A DNA stretch of 64,000 nt from Phyllobacterium sp. OV277 (GTDB lineage: Bacteria; Pseudomonadota; Alphaproteobacteria; Rhizobiales; Rhizobiaceae). Location of the stretch: NCBI RefSeq assembly GCF_900104355.1, contig NZ_FNIY01000005.1:186001-250000 (forward strand), written 5' to 3'. A model generated the notes under the pieces. That model had not been told where the DNA came from and made no database searches. It was given only the letters and a program-made list of their open reading frames with translations. Within the stretch, counting starts at the first letter, position 1; each line of letters opens with the position of its first letter. The translations under genes were made by a program, and so were the position numbers. Below, in pieces: positions 37,094 to 46,055 of the stretch.

Positions 37094-37176
37094 GATCCGT
37101 ATGGTGTCCTGCTTGGTTCTTCCGGCAACGGGCCGTGGCGGTTGTGCGTATTCGGATATTCGCAGGCAGTGTCATC

Positions 37177-38355
37177 TCACGATCGGATGAATGTCTCAAG
37201 CCCCAGATTGAACAGCGGTCGAACCGCACCAAGAATAGCAAAATCCTCACTCGATTTGTCGGCCACCAGTATAGGCAGTTCGAGTGTTCCGATCAGCCCT
37301 TCCGCCTGAAAGGCACTCTCGAATGCTTGCCAAACATCCGCATTGGCAATGAACGGACCTGTCACGATGACCCGTTTCGGGAAGAGCAGGCGGCAGACAT
37401 TGGCCAATGACCGGGCCATCAGCTGCAGCGCTGTTCGTATATCAGGCATGTCGAGCAACGAGCGTTCCGACAATTGCCCCGATAATGTCTCTTCATCTTC
37501 TGCAAGATCAGGCCAGATTGCGCGCATCTGGGGCAAAAGGGCCCACAGGGCCGCCGCGGTTTCCAGACATCCATGATTGCCGCAACCGCAAGGCCGGTCA
37601 TCCAGCAGATTAAAACGCCAGTGGCCAATTTCTCCGAATGGGCCGCCAGCACGGATGAACGGATCACCATTGACGCTATAGGCCAGACCAATGCCCCAGC
37701 CCCAATGCAGCAGCAAAGTATTGTCTGTGCCATAAACAGGGTCCTGCAATACGCGCGCATTGAGTTCCGCATCGAGGTGACGACAGACGAGAACCACAGG
37801 TGTCACAGGCGCGAGCGCCGCTGCAATGTCAAAATCTCTGAGGTCCGGCCAGCGCGACGTCAGCAGCCAAGTCTTGGCTTTCACATCGACAACGCCGGAT
37901 ACGGACACGGATGTACCGATGTGCTGCATCCCCAATGGGCACTTGCTGGCCAATAATTGGACCAGTTCCTGCATTGCGGCTGCCATCCGGTCACGGTCCA
38001 CATCGGATGGAATATCAAGACTTTCGCGTGCGAGCGTCTGCCCGCCAAAATCAACAAGTGTGCCACGCAGTGATCGGCTGGATACGTGAATGACCGTTGC
38101 CCCAAAACGTTTGACGTTGAGACCGATCTGCACGGCAGGTCTTCCCCGCCCGCTTTTCTCGCCCGCTGTCTCCAGAAGCAAGCCGCGCGCAATCAGATCA
38201 CCCACCACTTTCGATGTGGTGGTCGAAGTCATGTCGAGCGTTTCGGCAATGCCGGGGCGGGAGTGCTGGTTGCCGTCCGAAATCAAAGCAATGACGCGTG
38301 CACAATCGCGCTGGTGAGCGTCGTCATAGTGCGTTTCGTCTATCGTTAAAATCAT
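37177..38355 (-). CDS. ROK-family transcriptional repressor (NagC/Mlc-like)
   Basis: A 392-residue protein with an N-terminal winged helix (RPGIAETLDMTSTTTSKVVGDLI) and a C-terminal ROK sugar-kinase fold. The zinc motif is CGCGNHGCLE, preceded by GGPFGEIGHWRF. It is divergent from the nagB/nagA-like genes, and a 26-bp palindrome lies 20 bases upstream of its start, so it most likely represses that operon and itself in response to an amino-sugar phosphate. Whether kbl-tdh also responds is unclear. Confidence 0.92.
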   Translation of the reverse strand: MILTIDETHYDDAHQRDCARVIALISDGNQHSRPGIAETLDMTSTTTSKVVGDLIARGLLLETAGEKSGRGRPAVQIGLNVKRFGATVIHVSSRSLRGTLVDFGGQTLARESLDIPSDVDRDRMAAAMQELVQLLASKCPLGMQHIGTSVSVSGVVDVKAKTWLLTSRWPDLRDFDIAAALAPVTPVVLVCRHLDAELNARVLQDPVYGTDNTLLLHWGWGIGLAYSVNGDPFIRAGGPFGEIGHWRFNLLDDRPCGCGNHGCLETAAALWALLPQMRAIWPDLAEDEETLSGQLSERSLLDMPDIRTALQLMARSLANVCRLLFPKRVIVTGPFIANADVWQAFESAFQAEGLIGTLELPILVADKSSEDFAILGAVRPLFNLGLETFIRS

Positions 38356-38375
38356 GCGGAAACAGCCTCGATCTT

Positions 38376-38401
38376 ATTTTTGAATAATATTATTCTAAAA
38401 T
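38376..38401. promoter_or_regulatory. Probable ROK-repressor operator palindrome
   Basis: A 26-bp inverted repeat between the divergent ROK and nagB-like genes. The half-sites ATTTTTGAATAAT and its near-complement ATTATTCTAAAAT match at 12 of 13 positions. The A/T-rich pattern flanking a central AATAATATTATT is in the style of NagC/Mlc operators. Position and symmetry support an operator; binding is inferred. Confidence 0.65.
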
Positions 38402-38479
38402 AGCTTGCGATGCCAGGGATAGCTATGCTTACAATGGCCAACACGCTGAAAAGCATATGCAAGAAGGTTGGTAAAGCCC

Positions 38480-39217
38480 ATGGTTGATACGCGCATTTTA
38501 TCGGACAAGCAGAAACTTGGCGCGACGGGGGCTGAGCTGGGTGCAGCTGCCATCCGTCAGGCGATTGCGCAAAAGGGTAAAGCTTCAATCATTGTCGCCA
38601 CAGGTGCCAGCCAGTTCGAACTCCTGCAAAACCTTGTGGCGGCTGAGGATATTGACTGGTCAAAAGTCACGGCATTCCATCTCGATGAATATGTCGGCAT
38701 GGACATCACCCATCCTGCGAGTTTTCGCAAATATCTGCAGGTGCGATTTATTGCCCCCTTGGGCGGTAAGGTTACGTTTTATCCAGTAAATGCCGAGATT
38801 GATCCACAGGCAGAGGCGCAGCGGTTGAGCAAAATCATTGCCGAGCATGATATCGATGTGTGTTTCGCCGGTATCGGCGAGAACTGTCATCTGGCGTTCA
38901 ACGATCCGCCTGCGGATTTCGATACGGATGAGCCCTATATCGTCGTGACGCTGGATGAAGCCTGCCGCAAGCAGCAGATGGGTGAAGGCTGGTTTCCGTC
39001 TCTGGAATCAGTGCCGCAGCAGGCAATCTCCATGAGCATCAGGCAAATTCTTAAAAGCCGCTTGATCATCCTTTCTGTACCTGATGAGCGCAAATCACGG
39101 GCTGTGAAGGATGCGCTTGAAGGCCCGGTTGATCCACGTTTCCCGGCTTCAATCATCCAGAGCCATCCGAACACAGTTTTGCTGCTCGATCCAGATTCAG
39201 CGTCGAGACTGGCATGA
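38480..39217 (+). CDS. nagB: Glucosamine-6-phosphate deaminase-like protein (divergent NagB)
   Basis: A 245-residue NagB/6-phosphogluconolactonase-fold protein. [17 protein letters not shown] matches the NagB base-binding Asp. The E. coli active-site stretch VDGHIAFNEP reads [12 protein letters not shown] here: the His is kept, but the Asp two before it is Asn and the later Glu is Asp. This fits a divergent NagB-like subfamily rather than the enterobacterial enzyme. ATG 38480 is used, with AAGAAGG upstream; ATGA overlap couples it to the nagA-like gene. The role is probably deamination or isomerisation of an amino-sugar phosphate. Confidence 0.8.
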   Translation: MVDTRILSDKQKLGATGAELGAAAIRQAIAQKGKASIIVATGASQFELLQNLVAAEDIDWSKVTAFHLDEYVGMDITHPASFRKYLQVRFIAPLGGKVTFYPVNAEIDPQAEAQRLSKIIAEHDIDVCFAGIGENCHLAFNDPPADFDTDEPYIVVTLDEACRKQQMGEGWFPSLESVPQQAISMSIRQILKSRLIILSVPDERKSRAVKDALEGPVDPRFPASIIQSHPNTVLLLDPDSASRLA

Positions 39218-40233
39218 TCACAGGCGGCCTTGTCGATATTCAGGTGAATGGTTTCGCCGGCGTGGATTTCAACTCCACGGGCCTCACACCTGAAGCACTC
39301 GACCATGCATTGGAGGCAATGCGGGCAACGGGTGTAATCACATGCCTGCCAACGATTATCACCGCCTATCCCGATGAACTGGAAGCCCGGTTTTCCGCGC
39401 TGGATCATTGTGTGAATTCAAGCCAACTCGGACCTTCAATGTGTCCGGGATATCACCTTGAAGGTCCGTTCCTTAATCCGGCGCAGGGTTTTTCCGGGTG
39501 TCATCCGGCTGGCGCCATGACATCAGCGGACCCGGCGCTGGTTGCTCACCTTCAAAGCAAGATCGAAAGGCCAATCCTTCTCGTCACCGTCGCACCTGAA
39601 ATATCCGGCGGCCTCGACTTTATCAGGGCTATGACGGCGCAAAATATTCTGATTGCGATTGGCCATTCGTCGGCTGATTTCGCCATGGTTGATGCGGCGG
39701 CAACAGCGGGTGCAACCATGTCCACCCATCTGGGCAACGGTCTGCCACAGACAATGGCAAAGCTTAACAATCCTCTTTTTGCACAACTTGGCGAAGACCG
39801 GCTTCTGGCCACTTTCATCGCCGATGGCATTCATCTTCCGCCCAAAGCGCTGAAATCGCTGATGCGCGCCAAAGGCTTTGAACGCTGCGCTTTGGTGACT
39901 GACGCCGTTGCCGCCGCCGCTGTCCCCGCCGGTATCTATGATTTCGCGGGCATGCGCATTGAGCGCGCCGAAGATGGCACCGTCCGTTTGCCCGGCACGG
40001 TGGGTCTCGCCGGGTCGTCTCTCCGTCTCGATGATGCAGTCCGTAATCTCGTGCATTGGGGCATAGCAAGCTTCGAACAGGCGGTCGAGATGGCTTCAAA
40101 ACGATTGCTGGATGCACTGAAGCCAGTCTTGCGCGCCCGCAACATCACCCTCCCGCATACGGAGATTGAATGGTCCGAAACAATGACCGTTCGCAGTGTC
40201 CGTATTGGCGCGGAGGTCAAGCACTACAACTGA
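39214..40233 (+). CDS. nagA: N-acetylglucosamine-6-phosphate deacetylase-like protein (short NagA)
   Basis: A 339-residue amidohydrolase. It begins almost at the first metal strand ([17 protein letters not shown]), so it lacks the about 50-residue N-terminal small domain segment of normal NagA. It has the metal-binding [32 protein letters not shown] and LVTDAVAAA with the catalytic Asp. Two of these differ from E. coli (AGHSNA, THLYNAM). The start overlaps the nagB-like stop by ATGA, so no longer N-terminus is available in this frame without running into nagB. It is probably a deacetylase for a related amino-sugar phosphate. Confidence 0.8.
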   Translation: MITGGLVDIQVNGFAGVDFNSTGLTPEALDHALEAMRATGVITCLPTIITAYPDELEARFSALDHCVNSSQLGPSMCPGYHLEGPFLNPAQGFSGCHPAGAMTSADPALVAHLQSKIERPILLVTVAPEISGGLDFIRAMTAQNILIAIGHSSADFAMVDAAATAGATMSTHLGNGLPQTMAKLNNPLFAQLGEDRLLATFIADGIHLPPKALKSLMRAKGFERCALVTDAVAAAAVPAGIYDFAGMRIERAEDGTVRLPGTVGLAGSSLRLDDAVRNLVHWGIASFEQAVEMASKRLLDALKPVLRARNITLPHTEIEWSETMTVRSVRIGAEVKHYN

Positions 40234-40257
40234 AATATCCAAGAACAATAAAGGGGA

Positions 40258-41460
40258 ATGCAAATGGGAAATGATCAGTTTCGAATAAACCGCCGGATAT
40301 TGCTCGGCGGCATGACCGCATCCGCAATGGCAGGCGCAATACCGGCGTGGGCAAAGTCGCCCACCCTGCCCGCAGCGCCCGTTGTGATTACGGTGATGGA
40401 TGTGGGCGGTGCGCTCGCGCTGATGCAGCCAGCCTTCGAAGAATACGCCAAGACCTATCCGGAGCGGGCATCACGGATCATCTTCACCAAAGCGCCCGTC
40501 ACGGAGCTTGCTGGCAAGCTCAAGGCGCAGCAGAGCGCGGGTCGCGTCGATATTGATATCGTGCTCACGGGCAGCGATGGCTTGGCCGCAGGGCTTGCCA
40601 ATGAGACATGGCTGAAGATCCTGCCGGATTTTGCCGACAAATTTCCGGGCATCGAGGAAAACTACGAACCGGCAGCGCTCGCCCTGCATAAGGCGCAAGG
40701 GGACGGATTTGGAGTGGTCGTCAATTATTATCCCTCCGGGCCATTGATTGAATATGATCCAGAGCGCGTGAAAAAGGTGCCGACCAGCGCAGAAGAATTG
40801 CTTGCATATGCCAAGGAAAACCCCGGACGTTTCATGTATGCGCGCCCGACCAATTCTGGTCCGGGTCGCACATTCATGATGGGTCTGCCCTATATTCTTG
40901 GCGACAAGGACCCGCAGGATCCCGTTAATGGCTGGGACAAGACATGGGCTTATCTCGCCGATCTTGGCCAGTATATCGATTATTACCCTGCGGGCACTGG
41001 CGCCACGATGAAGGAATTCGGCGAAGGATCGCGCGATATCATCATCAGCACCACCGGTTGGGACATCAACCCGCGAGCGCTCGGCATTGTGCCTGAAACT
41101 GCCAAGATCGGAACCCTCAAGGGTTTCCATTGGGTCTCGGACGCCTTCTTCATGTGCATACCCAAGGGCATAGCGGACGACAAGGCTGCAGTTGTGCTTG
41201 ACCTTATGGCCTTCCTGCTCACGCCAAAGGCGCAGGCTTATTCCTATGACGAAGGTTATCTCTATCCGGGTCCCGCCGTGAAAAACGTACCCCTGTCGAT
41301 GGCCCCGCAACACAGTCAGGATGTCATCAAGCAGTTTGGCCGGGAAGAATATGCCGGGCTGATCGCCAACAACCCCATCGAACTGCCGTTGAAACCAGAC
41401 AAGATGGTCGTCGCGTTCCGCAAATGGGACGAACTGGTCGGATCAAAGAAATCGAAGTAA
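40258..41460 (+). CDS. ABC transporter solute-binding protein (Tat-type signal)
   Basis: A 400-residue periplasmic binding protein of the family-1 type used for sugars, polyamines or iron. The N-terminus NRRILLGGMTASAMAGAIPAWA has the RR and Ala-x-Ala of a Tat signal. Later phrases, LKGFHWVSDAFFMCIPKG and LLTPKAQAYSYDEGYLYPGP, resemble polyamine/thiamine-type binding proteins. It starts 24 bases after the nagA-like gene but has no permease or ATPase beside it, so it is an orphan in this window. The substrate is unknown; an amino sugar is suggested only by position. Confidence 0.8.
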   Translation: MQMGNDQFRINRRILLGGMTASAMAGAIPAWAKSPTLPAAPVVITVMDVGGALALMQPAFEEYAKTYPERASRIIFTKAPVTELAGKLKAQQSAGRVDIDIVLTGSDGLAAGLANETWLKILPDFADKFPGIEENYEPAALALHKAQGDGFGVVVNYYPSGPLIEYDPERVKKVPTSAEELLAYAKENPGRFMYARPTNSGPGRTFMMGLPYILGDKDPQDPVNGWDKTWAYLADLGQYIDYYPAGTGATMKEFGEGSRDIIISTTGWDINPRALGIVPETAKIGTLKGFHWVSDAFFMCIPKGIADDKAAVVLDLMAFLLTPKAQAYSYDEGYLYPGPAVKNVPLSMAPQHSQDVIKQFGREEYAGLIANNPIELPLKPDKMVVAFRKWDELVGSKKSK

Positions 41461-41467
41461 ACGCCAC

Positions 41468-41497
41468 GGGATCATGGCGGGCAACTGCCGTGATCCC
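41468..41497. terminator. Hairpin between convergent genes
   Basis: GGGATCATGGC at 41468-41478 pairs with GCCGTGATCCC at 41487-41497 (one G-T wobble) around an 8-base loop. It lies between the converging binding-protein gene and the ABC ATPase gene and touches the latter's stop. There is no long T run on either side, so efficiency is uncertain. Confidence 0.5.
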
Positions 41498-43347
41498 TAT
41501 TGCACCTGTACCAGATGTCCAGCCGAGACCTCATTGTATTGCCGGACAGGCACAACAAAATCGGGTGTGCGCACCGGGCTTTTGATCTCGTCATTGGAGA
41601 CAGGCCGCTTGATACCCCGCCGGGATGGATCAGGTACAGGCACAGCAGATATCAGCTTTTTCGTATAGGGATGCTGCGGGTTCTCAAAGATGGCTTCGCG
41701 CGAACCAATCTCGACGATCTCACCAAGATACATGACGGCAATACGATGGCTGACCCGTTCCACCACGGCTATATCATGCGAGATAAAGAGATAAGCGAGG
41801 TTCAGGCTTGCCTGCAGGTCGAGCAGTAGATTGATCACCTGCGCCTTGATCGAGACATCCAGCGCCGACACCGATTCATCAGCCACGATCAGCTTGGGAT
41901 CAAGTGCCAACGCCCGGGCAATGCACACGCGCTGTCTCTGGCCACCGGAAAACTCGTGCGGATAACGGCTTGCCATGTCAGCATGCAGACCGACGCGCTC
42001 CAGAAGATCGGCGACACGATCCCGCGCCTGCGCACGCGTTCCGAGCCTATGCTCAAGGTAGGGTTCGGCAATCGCAGCACCAACCGGGATACGCGGATTG
42101 AGGCTGGCAAACGGGTCCTGAAAGATCATCTGCATGCTGCGACGCATATCACGCAGCCGCTTCGGTTCCATGGTTAGAACATCTTCTCCGTTGAGCAGAA
42201 CCTCACCGCTTTGCGGCTGCACCAGCCGCATGATGGAACGCCCGGTGGTGGACTTGCCGCATCCGGATTCGCCAACCAGCGACAGCGTCTCACCCGGTTG
42301 CAGGGTAAACGACAAGTTCTCTACCGCATGAACGCGGCCTTCCAACTGCCCGAACATCCCAGAATGAATATTGAAACGGGTGGTGAGGTTCTTCACTTCG
42401 AGCAACGGTTTGACTTCAGTCTTGACGGTATCCGCTGCCTCAACGGGAATGTCCGAGGTGCCGGTTGCACGATCAACAACGGGAAAGCGCAAAGGACGCT
42501 TAAGCCCTTTCATCGATCCAAGAATGGGAACGGCCGAGAGAAGCGAACGTGTATAGGGATGTTCGGGGCGGGCAAATATATCTTCGGTTTTCCCTGTTTC
42601 CACCGCTTCGCCATTATACATGACGACAGTGCGGTCGGCGATTTCAGCGACCACGCCCATATCATGGGTGATGAAGAGAACCGACGTTCCCTCCTCCTCC
42701 TGCAACAGTTTGATAAGATCAAGAATCTGGCCCTGAATGGTCACATCGAGCGCCGTGGTCGGCTCGTCGGCAATCAACAGCTTTGGCTTGCTGGCCAGAG
42801 CCATGGCAATCATCACGCGCTGGCGCATGCCGCCAGAAAACCGGTGCGGATATTCGTCAAAACGCGATTTCGCTGCGGGGATGCGCACCTTTTCGAGAAG
42901 CCGGATAGTCGCAGCTTTTGCGTCCGCCCGCGACATGGAGGAATGACAAAGCAGGGCTTCGCTGATCTGCTGCCCGACCGTGAACAGCGGATTGAGGCTG
43001 GTCATTGGCTCCTGAAAAATCATGGCAACGTCATTGCCACGTACAGCCCGCATCTGGTTTTCAGGAAGTGCAAGGATGTCCTTGCCACCAAGCATGATCT
43101 TGCCTTCGATGCGGCTCTTGTCCTTTTGCAAAAGCCGCATGATCGACAGAGATGTCACGCTCTTGCCCGAACCGGATTCGCCAACAATAGCCACCGTCTC
43201 TCCCGGCGCCACGTCAAACGAGACATTACGCACGACAGGCCGCCATTTGCCATCGGACTGGAAGGATGTCGTCAGATTGGAGACGGACAATACAGGGGCC
43301 AGTGAATTTCCCCTGTTATCCGGATATGAAGGCTGACGATTTTCCAT
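41497..43347 (-). CDS. Oligopeptide-type ABC transporter, fused double ATPase (DppD-DppF/GsiA type)
   Basis: A 616-residue protein with two complete ATPase domains. Walker A motifs are VGESGSGKSVTSL and VGESGCGKSTTGR, signatures are RFSGGMRQRVMIAMA and EFSGGQRQRVCIARA, and each unit ends with the oligopeptide-transporter C-terminal extension (PYTRSLLSAVP, PYTKKLISAVPVPDP). It should energise the DppB/DppC-type permeases encoded at 47270-49080. ATG 43347 begins just after the PLP-enzyme gene; the frame upstream of it is antisense-free but overlaps that gene and lacks ATPase character. Confidence 0.93.
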   Translation of the reverse strand: MENRQPSYPDNRGNSLAPVLSVSNLTTSFQSDGKWRPVVRNVSFDVAPGETVAIVGESGSGKSVTSLSIMRLLQKDKSRIEGKIMLGGKDILALPENQMRAVRGNDVAMIFQEPMTSLNPLFTVGQQISEALLCHSSMSRADAKAATIRLLEKVRIPAAKSRFDEYPHRFSGGMRQRVMIAMALASKPKLLIADEPTTALDVTIQGQILDLIKLLQEEEGTSVLFITHDMGVVAEIADRTVVMYNGEAVETGKTEDIFARPEHPYTRSLLSAVPILGSMKGLKRPLRFPVVDRATGTSDIPVEAADTVKTEVKPLLEVKNLTTRFNIHSGMFGQLEGRVHAVENLSFTLQPGETLSLVGESGCGKSTTGRSIMRLVQPQSGEVLLNGEDVLTMEPKRLRDMRRSMQMIFQDPFASLNPRIPVGAAIAEPYLEHRLGTRAQARDRVADLLERVGLHADMASRYPHEFSGGQRQRVCIARALALDPKLIVADESVSALDVSIKAQVINLLLDLQASLNLAYLFISHDIAVVERVSHRIAVMYLGEIVEIGSREAIFENPQHPYTKKLISAVPVPDPSRRGIKRPVSNDEIKSPVRTPDFVVPVRQYNEVSAGHLVQVQ

Positions 43348-43387
43348 AAATACTAATCCTTTCCGCTGGCAGATGACGGTGCGCTGA

Positions 43388-44599
43388 TCAATCGGGCCAG
43401 CGCATGAGACCGGCCATGCGGCGCGTGTACCGGTTTTCAACAGGTGTCGAGATGATCTCGTTGGACGCGCGCGCCTTGCCGAGTTCCTCGACCAGACGGG
43501 TTGCCACAATGGTTTCTTCGCCGGGGTGCAGATTGCAGGGGTCCATGTAGAAATAGCCATGCTCGACCTCATGATCGCGAACGATTACCGGGCGCGAACC
43601 CTGCGCCAGTGCGTCGGCCAAGTCCCACGCACTGATATGCGCAGCCTGCGGCTCGATGATAACGCGGATGCGGTCGAGCGGATTGTTTGTTGGATCGGGT
43701 TCGATGATTGTTGTCACACCGGGCTTGCCCGCAAGCGTCTGCTGCCAGAGATTGAGATAGCCGGTTTCCCGTTCGCGAATACCCGCATGGTCGCGTTTTT
43801 CCCATGCTTCCAGCGCAGCGATGGTTCCAAGAATGCTTTCCTTGCCCACCTTCATGCCACGGCCAATGCCCATGTTCTGCAGAAAAGTGTTGCGGACGAA
43901 ATCCTTGGCACCGGCAACGATTCCGCCTGTTGGGCCACCAAGAAATTTGTGCGCGGAATAGAGCGCGATATCCGCACCCTGTTCCAGAAAGATTTTGAGA
44001 TCATATTCAGAAGCTGCGTCAACGATGACAGGCACACCGCGTGCGTGGCAGACTTCCGCAAATTTCTTCAGGGCAACGAGGCCATACTGAACGGTATGAT
44101 GCGATACAACAAAGACAGCTGCCGCCGTGCGCTCGTTGATCGCTCCGTCAAGATGGTAGGGGTAGCAGGATGTTGCCTGACCGACCAGAACTGCCTTGGC
44201 ACCGGCAAGCCGGATACCCTGATCTACAGGCGCACCGTAGCTGACCACATGGCCCATCTGGATAATAACTTCGTCCTTTAAACCCGTCGTATCAGGCAAG
44301 CGTTCGATGGCGGCAAGATCATTGCCTGTCATGGCGGCTGCCACTGCGAGACTGATACCAGCCGAACAGGACGCAGTAACAAAGCCCGCCTCGCCGCCCG
44401 TCAGGCGGGCAATCACCGGGCTCGACCTTTTCTGCAGATCATTGACCTCGACAAATTGCGGCAGGATTGCCGTCATGGCGGCAACAGCCTCCGGCACCAC
44501 AATCGAAGCACCCAGCGATGTCATCGTTCCCGAAACGTTGATAACGGGTCGCAACCCCAACGTTTCACGGATATCATCAGGGTTATGAGAGTCGGTCAT
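43388..44599 (-). CDS. SelA-like PLP-dependent enzyme (DgaE-type ammonia-lyase family)
   Basis: A 403-residue fold-type I PLP enzyme related to selenocysteine synthase SelA, the group that includes D-glucosaminate-6-phosphate ammonia-lyase. Features: [19 protein letters not shown] at the N-terminus, [13 protein letters not shown] with the PLP-ring Asp, and the Schiff-base Lys in [25 protein letters not shown] precedes ATG 44599. It lies 40 bases ahead of the ABC ATPase and is divergent from iclR. SelA-like genes next to COG3964 amidohydrolases recur in other bacteria; the likely reaction is elimination of ammonia from an amino acid or sugar acid. Confidence 0.82.
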   Translation of the reverse strand: MTDSHNPDDIRETLGLRPVINVSGTMTSLGASIVVPEAVAAMTAILPQFVEVNDLQKRSSPVIARLTGGEAGFVTASCSAGISLAVAAAMTGNDLAAIERLPDTTGLKDEVIIQMGHVVSYGAPVDQGIRLAGAKAVLVGQATSCYPYHLDGAINERTAAAVFVVSHHTVQYGLVALKKFAEVCHARGVPVIVDAASEYDLKIFLEQGADIALYSAHKFLGGPTGGIVAGAKDFVRNTFLQNMGIGRGMKVGKESILGTIAALEAWEKRDHAGIRERETGYLNLWQQTLAGKPGVTTIIEPDPTNNPLDRIRVIIEPQAAHISAWDLADALAQGSRPVIVRDHEVEHGYFYMDPCNLHPGEETIVATRLVEELGKARASNEIISTPVENRYTRRMAGLMRWPD

Positions 44600-44656
44600 G
44601 CTGTTCTCCTCGAAATGTTGCCGCTTGCAACGCATTCCATTTGTCAGGCATATATG

Positions 44657-44677
44657 CCACTATAATGTAATAGACTG
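44657..44677. promoter_or_regulatory. Probable IclR-type operator, PLP-enzyme/iclR divergent promoter
   Basis: The sequence CCACTATAATGTAATAG at 44657-44673, between the divergent PLP-enzyme and iclR genes, closely repeats CCACTATTATGTTATAT at 50712-50728 in front of the transporter operon. It probably marks the regulator's binding site. The second half of the palindrome is less clear here than at 50707-50748. Confidence 0.6.
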
Positions 44678-44712
44678 TTTGAAGACCAATCGATCCTGCC
44701 AGGAGCCTGAAC

Positions 44713-45546
44713 GTGGACGCAAAGACATCAGACATGGATGCCACCCGCGATTTTGAAAAAAACGAAAAACCTGATGCCACCGCTCGCCGTTCGCGTGTCA
44801 GCGGCATTGATCGAGCCTTGCAGGTTCTGGATCATCTGTATGAAACCGGTAGCCCGGCTGGTGTTTACGGGATCGCCAAGGCCATCGGCGCGCCGCTTTC
44901 CACGGTTTACGTCATCATTGATGATCTGGTCGAAAAAAACCTTCTCTCGCGCAACAATGACGGTTCCGTCTGGCTCGGCGCACGGCTTTATCATTATGGC
45001 CTCGCCTATGCCCGTTCGCTGGATTTTCTGGATGTGGCCAATCACGAGATGCACAATCTCAGCCGTGTTTCGGGCGAAACCGTGCAGGTTTGCGGCCGCG
45101 ATGGCGATCATATGATGGTTCTGGCCATGGCCGACGGCCCCGGTCATTTCCATGTCACCTCGCGCGTCGGCACCCGCGTTCCACTCAACTGGACCGCTTC
45201 GGGCCGTTTGCTTGTCGGCCATCTGCCTGAAGCGGAACGGCTGGAGCTTTTCAAGCGCTGCGCCAAATCCTCGCCCACTGGCCGTGCCGTCATCGAACCG
45301 GCGGCGTTGTCGAAAGCCGCTGGAGAAGCGCTGCAATCGCGCATCTCCATTCAGGCGGGTGAATCCGACTACGCCGTCGCCTGTGTTGCCTCGCCGGTTT
45401 GCGACGACAAGGGCATCTGCGTTGCCACCATTTCCATCGTTCTGCCCGAACAGAAGATTGCCGATAACCCCGTGCGCTATACGGCCGAGGTCAAGGCATC
45501 TGCTGAACGGATCGAAACCGTGATGGGCTGGCGCAGTCATTCCTGA
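44713..45546 (+). CDS. IclR-family transcriptional regulator
   Basis: A 277-residue protein. The N-terminal winged helix spans VSGIDRALQVLDHLYETGSP and AKAIGAPLSTVYVIIDDLVEKNLL; the IclR effector domain follows (SGETVQVCGRDGDHMMVLAM, TASGRLLVGHLPEAERLEL, GESDYAVACVASPVCD). The GTG start at 44713 has CAGGAG at the right distance and no better ATG near it. It lies in the middle of the catabolic cluster and its candidate sites precede both operons, so it is the likely local regulator. Confidence 0.93.
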   Translation: MDAKTSDMDATRDFEKNEKPDATARRSRVSGIDRALQVLDHLYETGSPAGVYGIAKAIGAPLSTVYVIIDDLVEKNLLSRNNDGSVWLGARLYHYGLAYARSLDFLDVANHEMHNLSRVSGETVQVCGRDGDHMMVLAMADGPGHFHVTSRVGTRVPLNWTASGRLLVGHLPEAERLELFKRCAKSSPTGRAVIEPAALSKAAGEALQSRISIQAGESDYAVACVASPVCDDKGICVATISIVLPEQKIADNPVRYTAEVKASAERIETVMGWRSHS

Positions 45547-45548
45547 TC

Positions 45549-46046
45549 CTATGCTTTCAAGGCGATGATCGCCTCGATCTCCACAGTGATGTTGCCCGGT
45601 AGCGAGCCAAAGCCCACAGCCGAGCGGGCATGCTGTCCCGCATCGCCGAACACATCGATCAGCAGATCGGAACATCCGTTGATGACAAGTGGATGATCCG
45701 CAAAATCGGGAACGGCATTGACCATGCCGAGCAGTTTGACCACCTGTTTGACCCGGCCAAGATCACCCAAAGCCGTATGCAGAACCGCCAGCAGGTTGAT
45801 CCCTGTCAGCCTTGCATGGGCATAAGCATCATCGACGCTGACGGTATCGCCAACCTTGCCGGTGTGCATAAAGCCATCATCCTCACGCGGGCCCTGGCCC
45901 GACAGGTAAAGCATATTGCCTTCCTGAATATGGGTGACGAAATTGGCAATCGGACGTGGCGCTGGAGGCAATACAATACCCAGCGCTTTCAGCCTGTCGT
46001 AAGGAGATGTGCCAGCTTCAATGGCTGGACTGGATGAATGGTTCAC
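45549..46046 (-). CDS. RidA/YjgF-family protein
   Basis: A 165-residue protein of the longer RidA-type branch. It has FVTHIQEGNMLYLSGQGPRE, ARLTGINLLAVLHTALGDL and the C-terminal GSLPGNITVEIEAIIAL, where the usual substrate-contacting Arg/Glu positions of RidA lie. RidA proteins hydrolyse reactive enamines/imines released by PLP enzymes, which fits the SelA-like enzyme of this cluster. The start is a GTG at 46046, placed 6 bases after AAGGAG. It is the last gene of the transporter-amidohydrolase operon. Confidence 0.9.
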   Translation of the reverse strand: MNHSSSPAIEAGTSPYDRLKALGIVLPPAPRPIANFVTHIQEGNMLYLSGQGPREDDGFMHTGKVGDTVSVDDAYAHARLTGINLLAVLHTALGDLGRVKQVVKLLGMVNAVPDFADHPLVINGCSDLLIDVFGDAGQHARSAVGFGSLPGNITVEIEAIIALKA

Positions 46047-46055
46047 GCGAGCTCC

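Noticed and set aside
42211-43305. 364-codon plus-strand open frame
   Set aside because: Antisense to the double ATPase, whose Walker and signature motifs are all on the minus strand.
44600-44635. Upstream start of the SelA-like enzyme
   Set aside because: The extra 12 residues are Arg/Cys-rich and the strong GAGGAG site points to ATG 44599.
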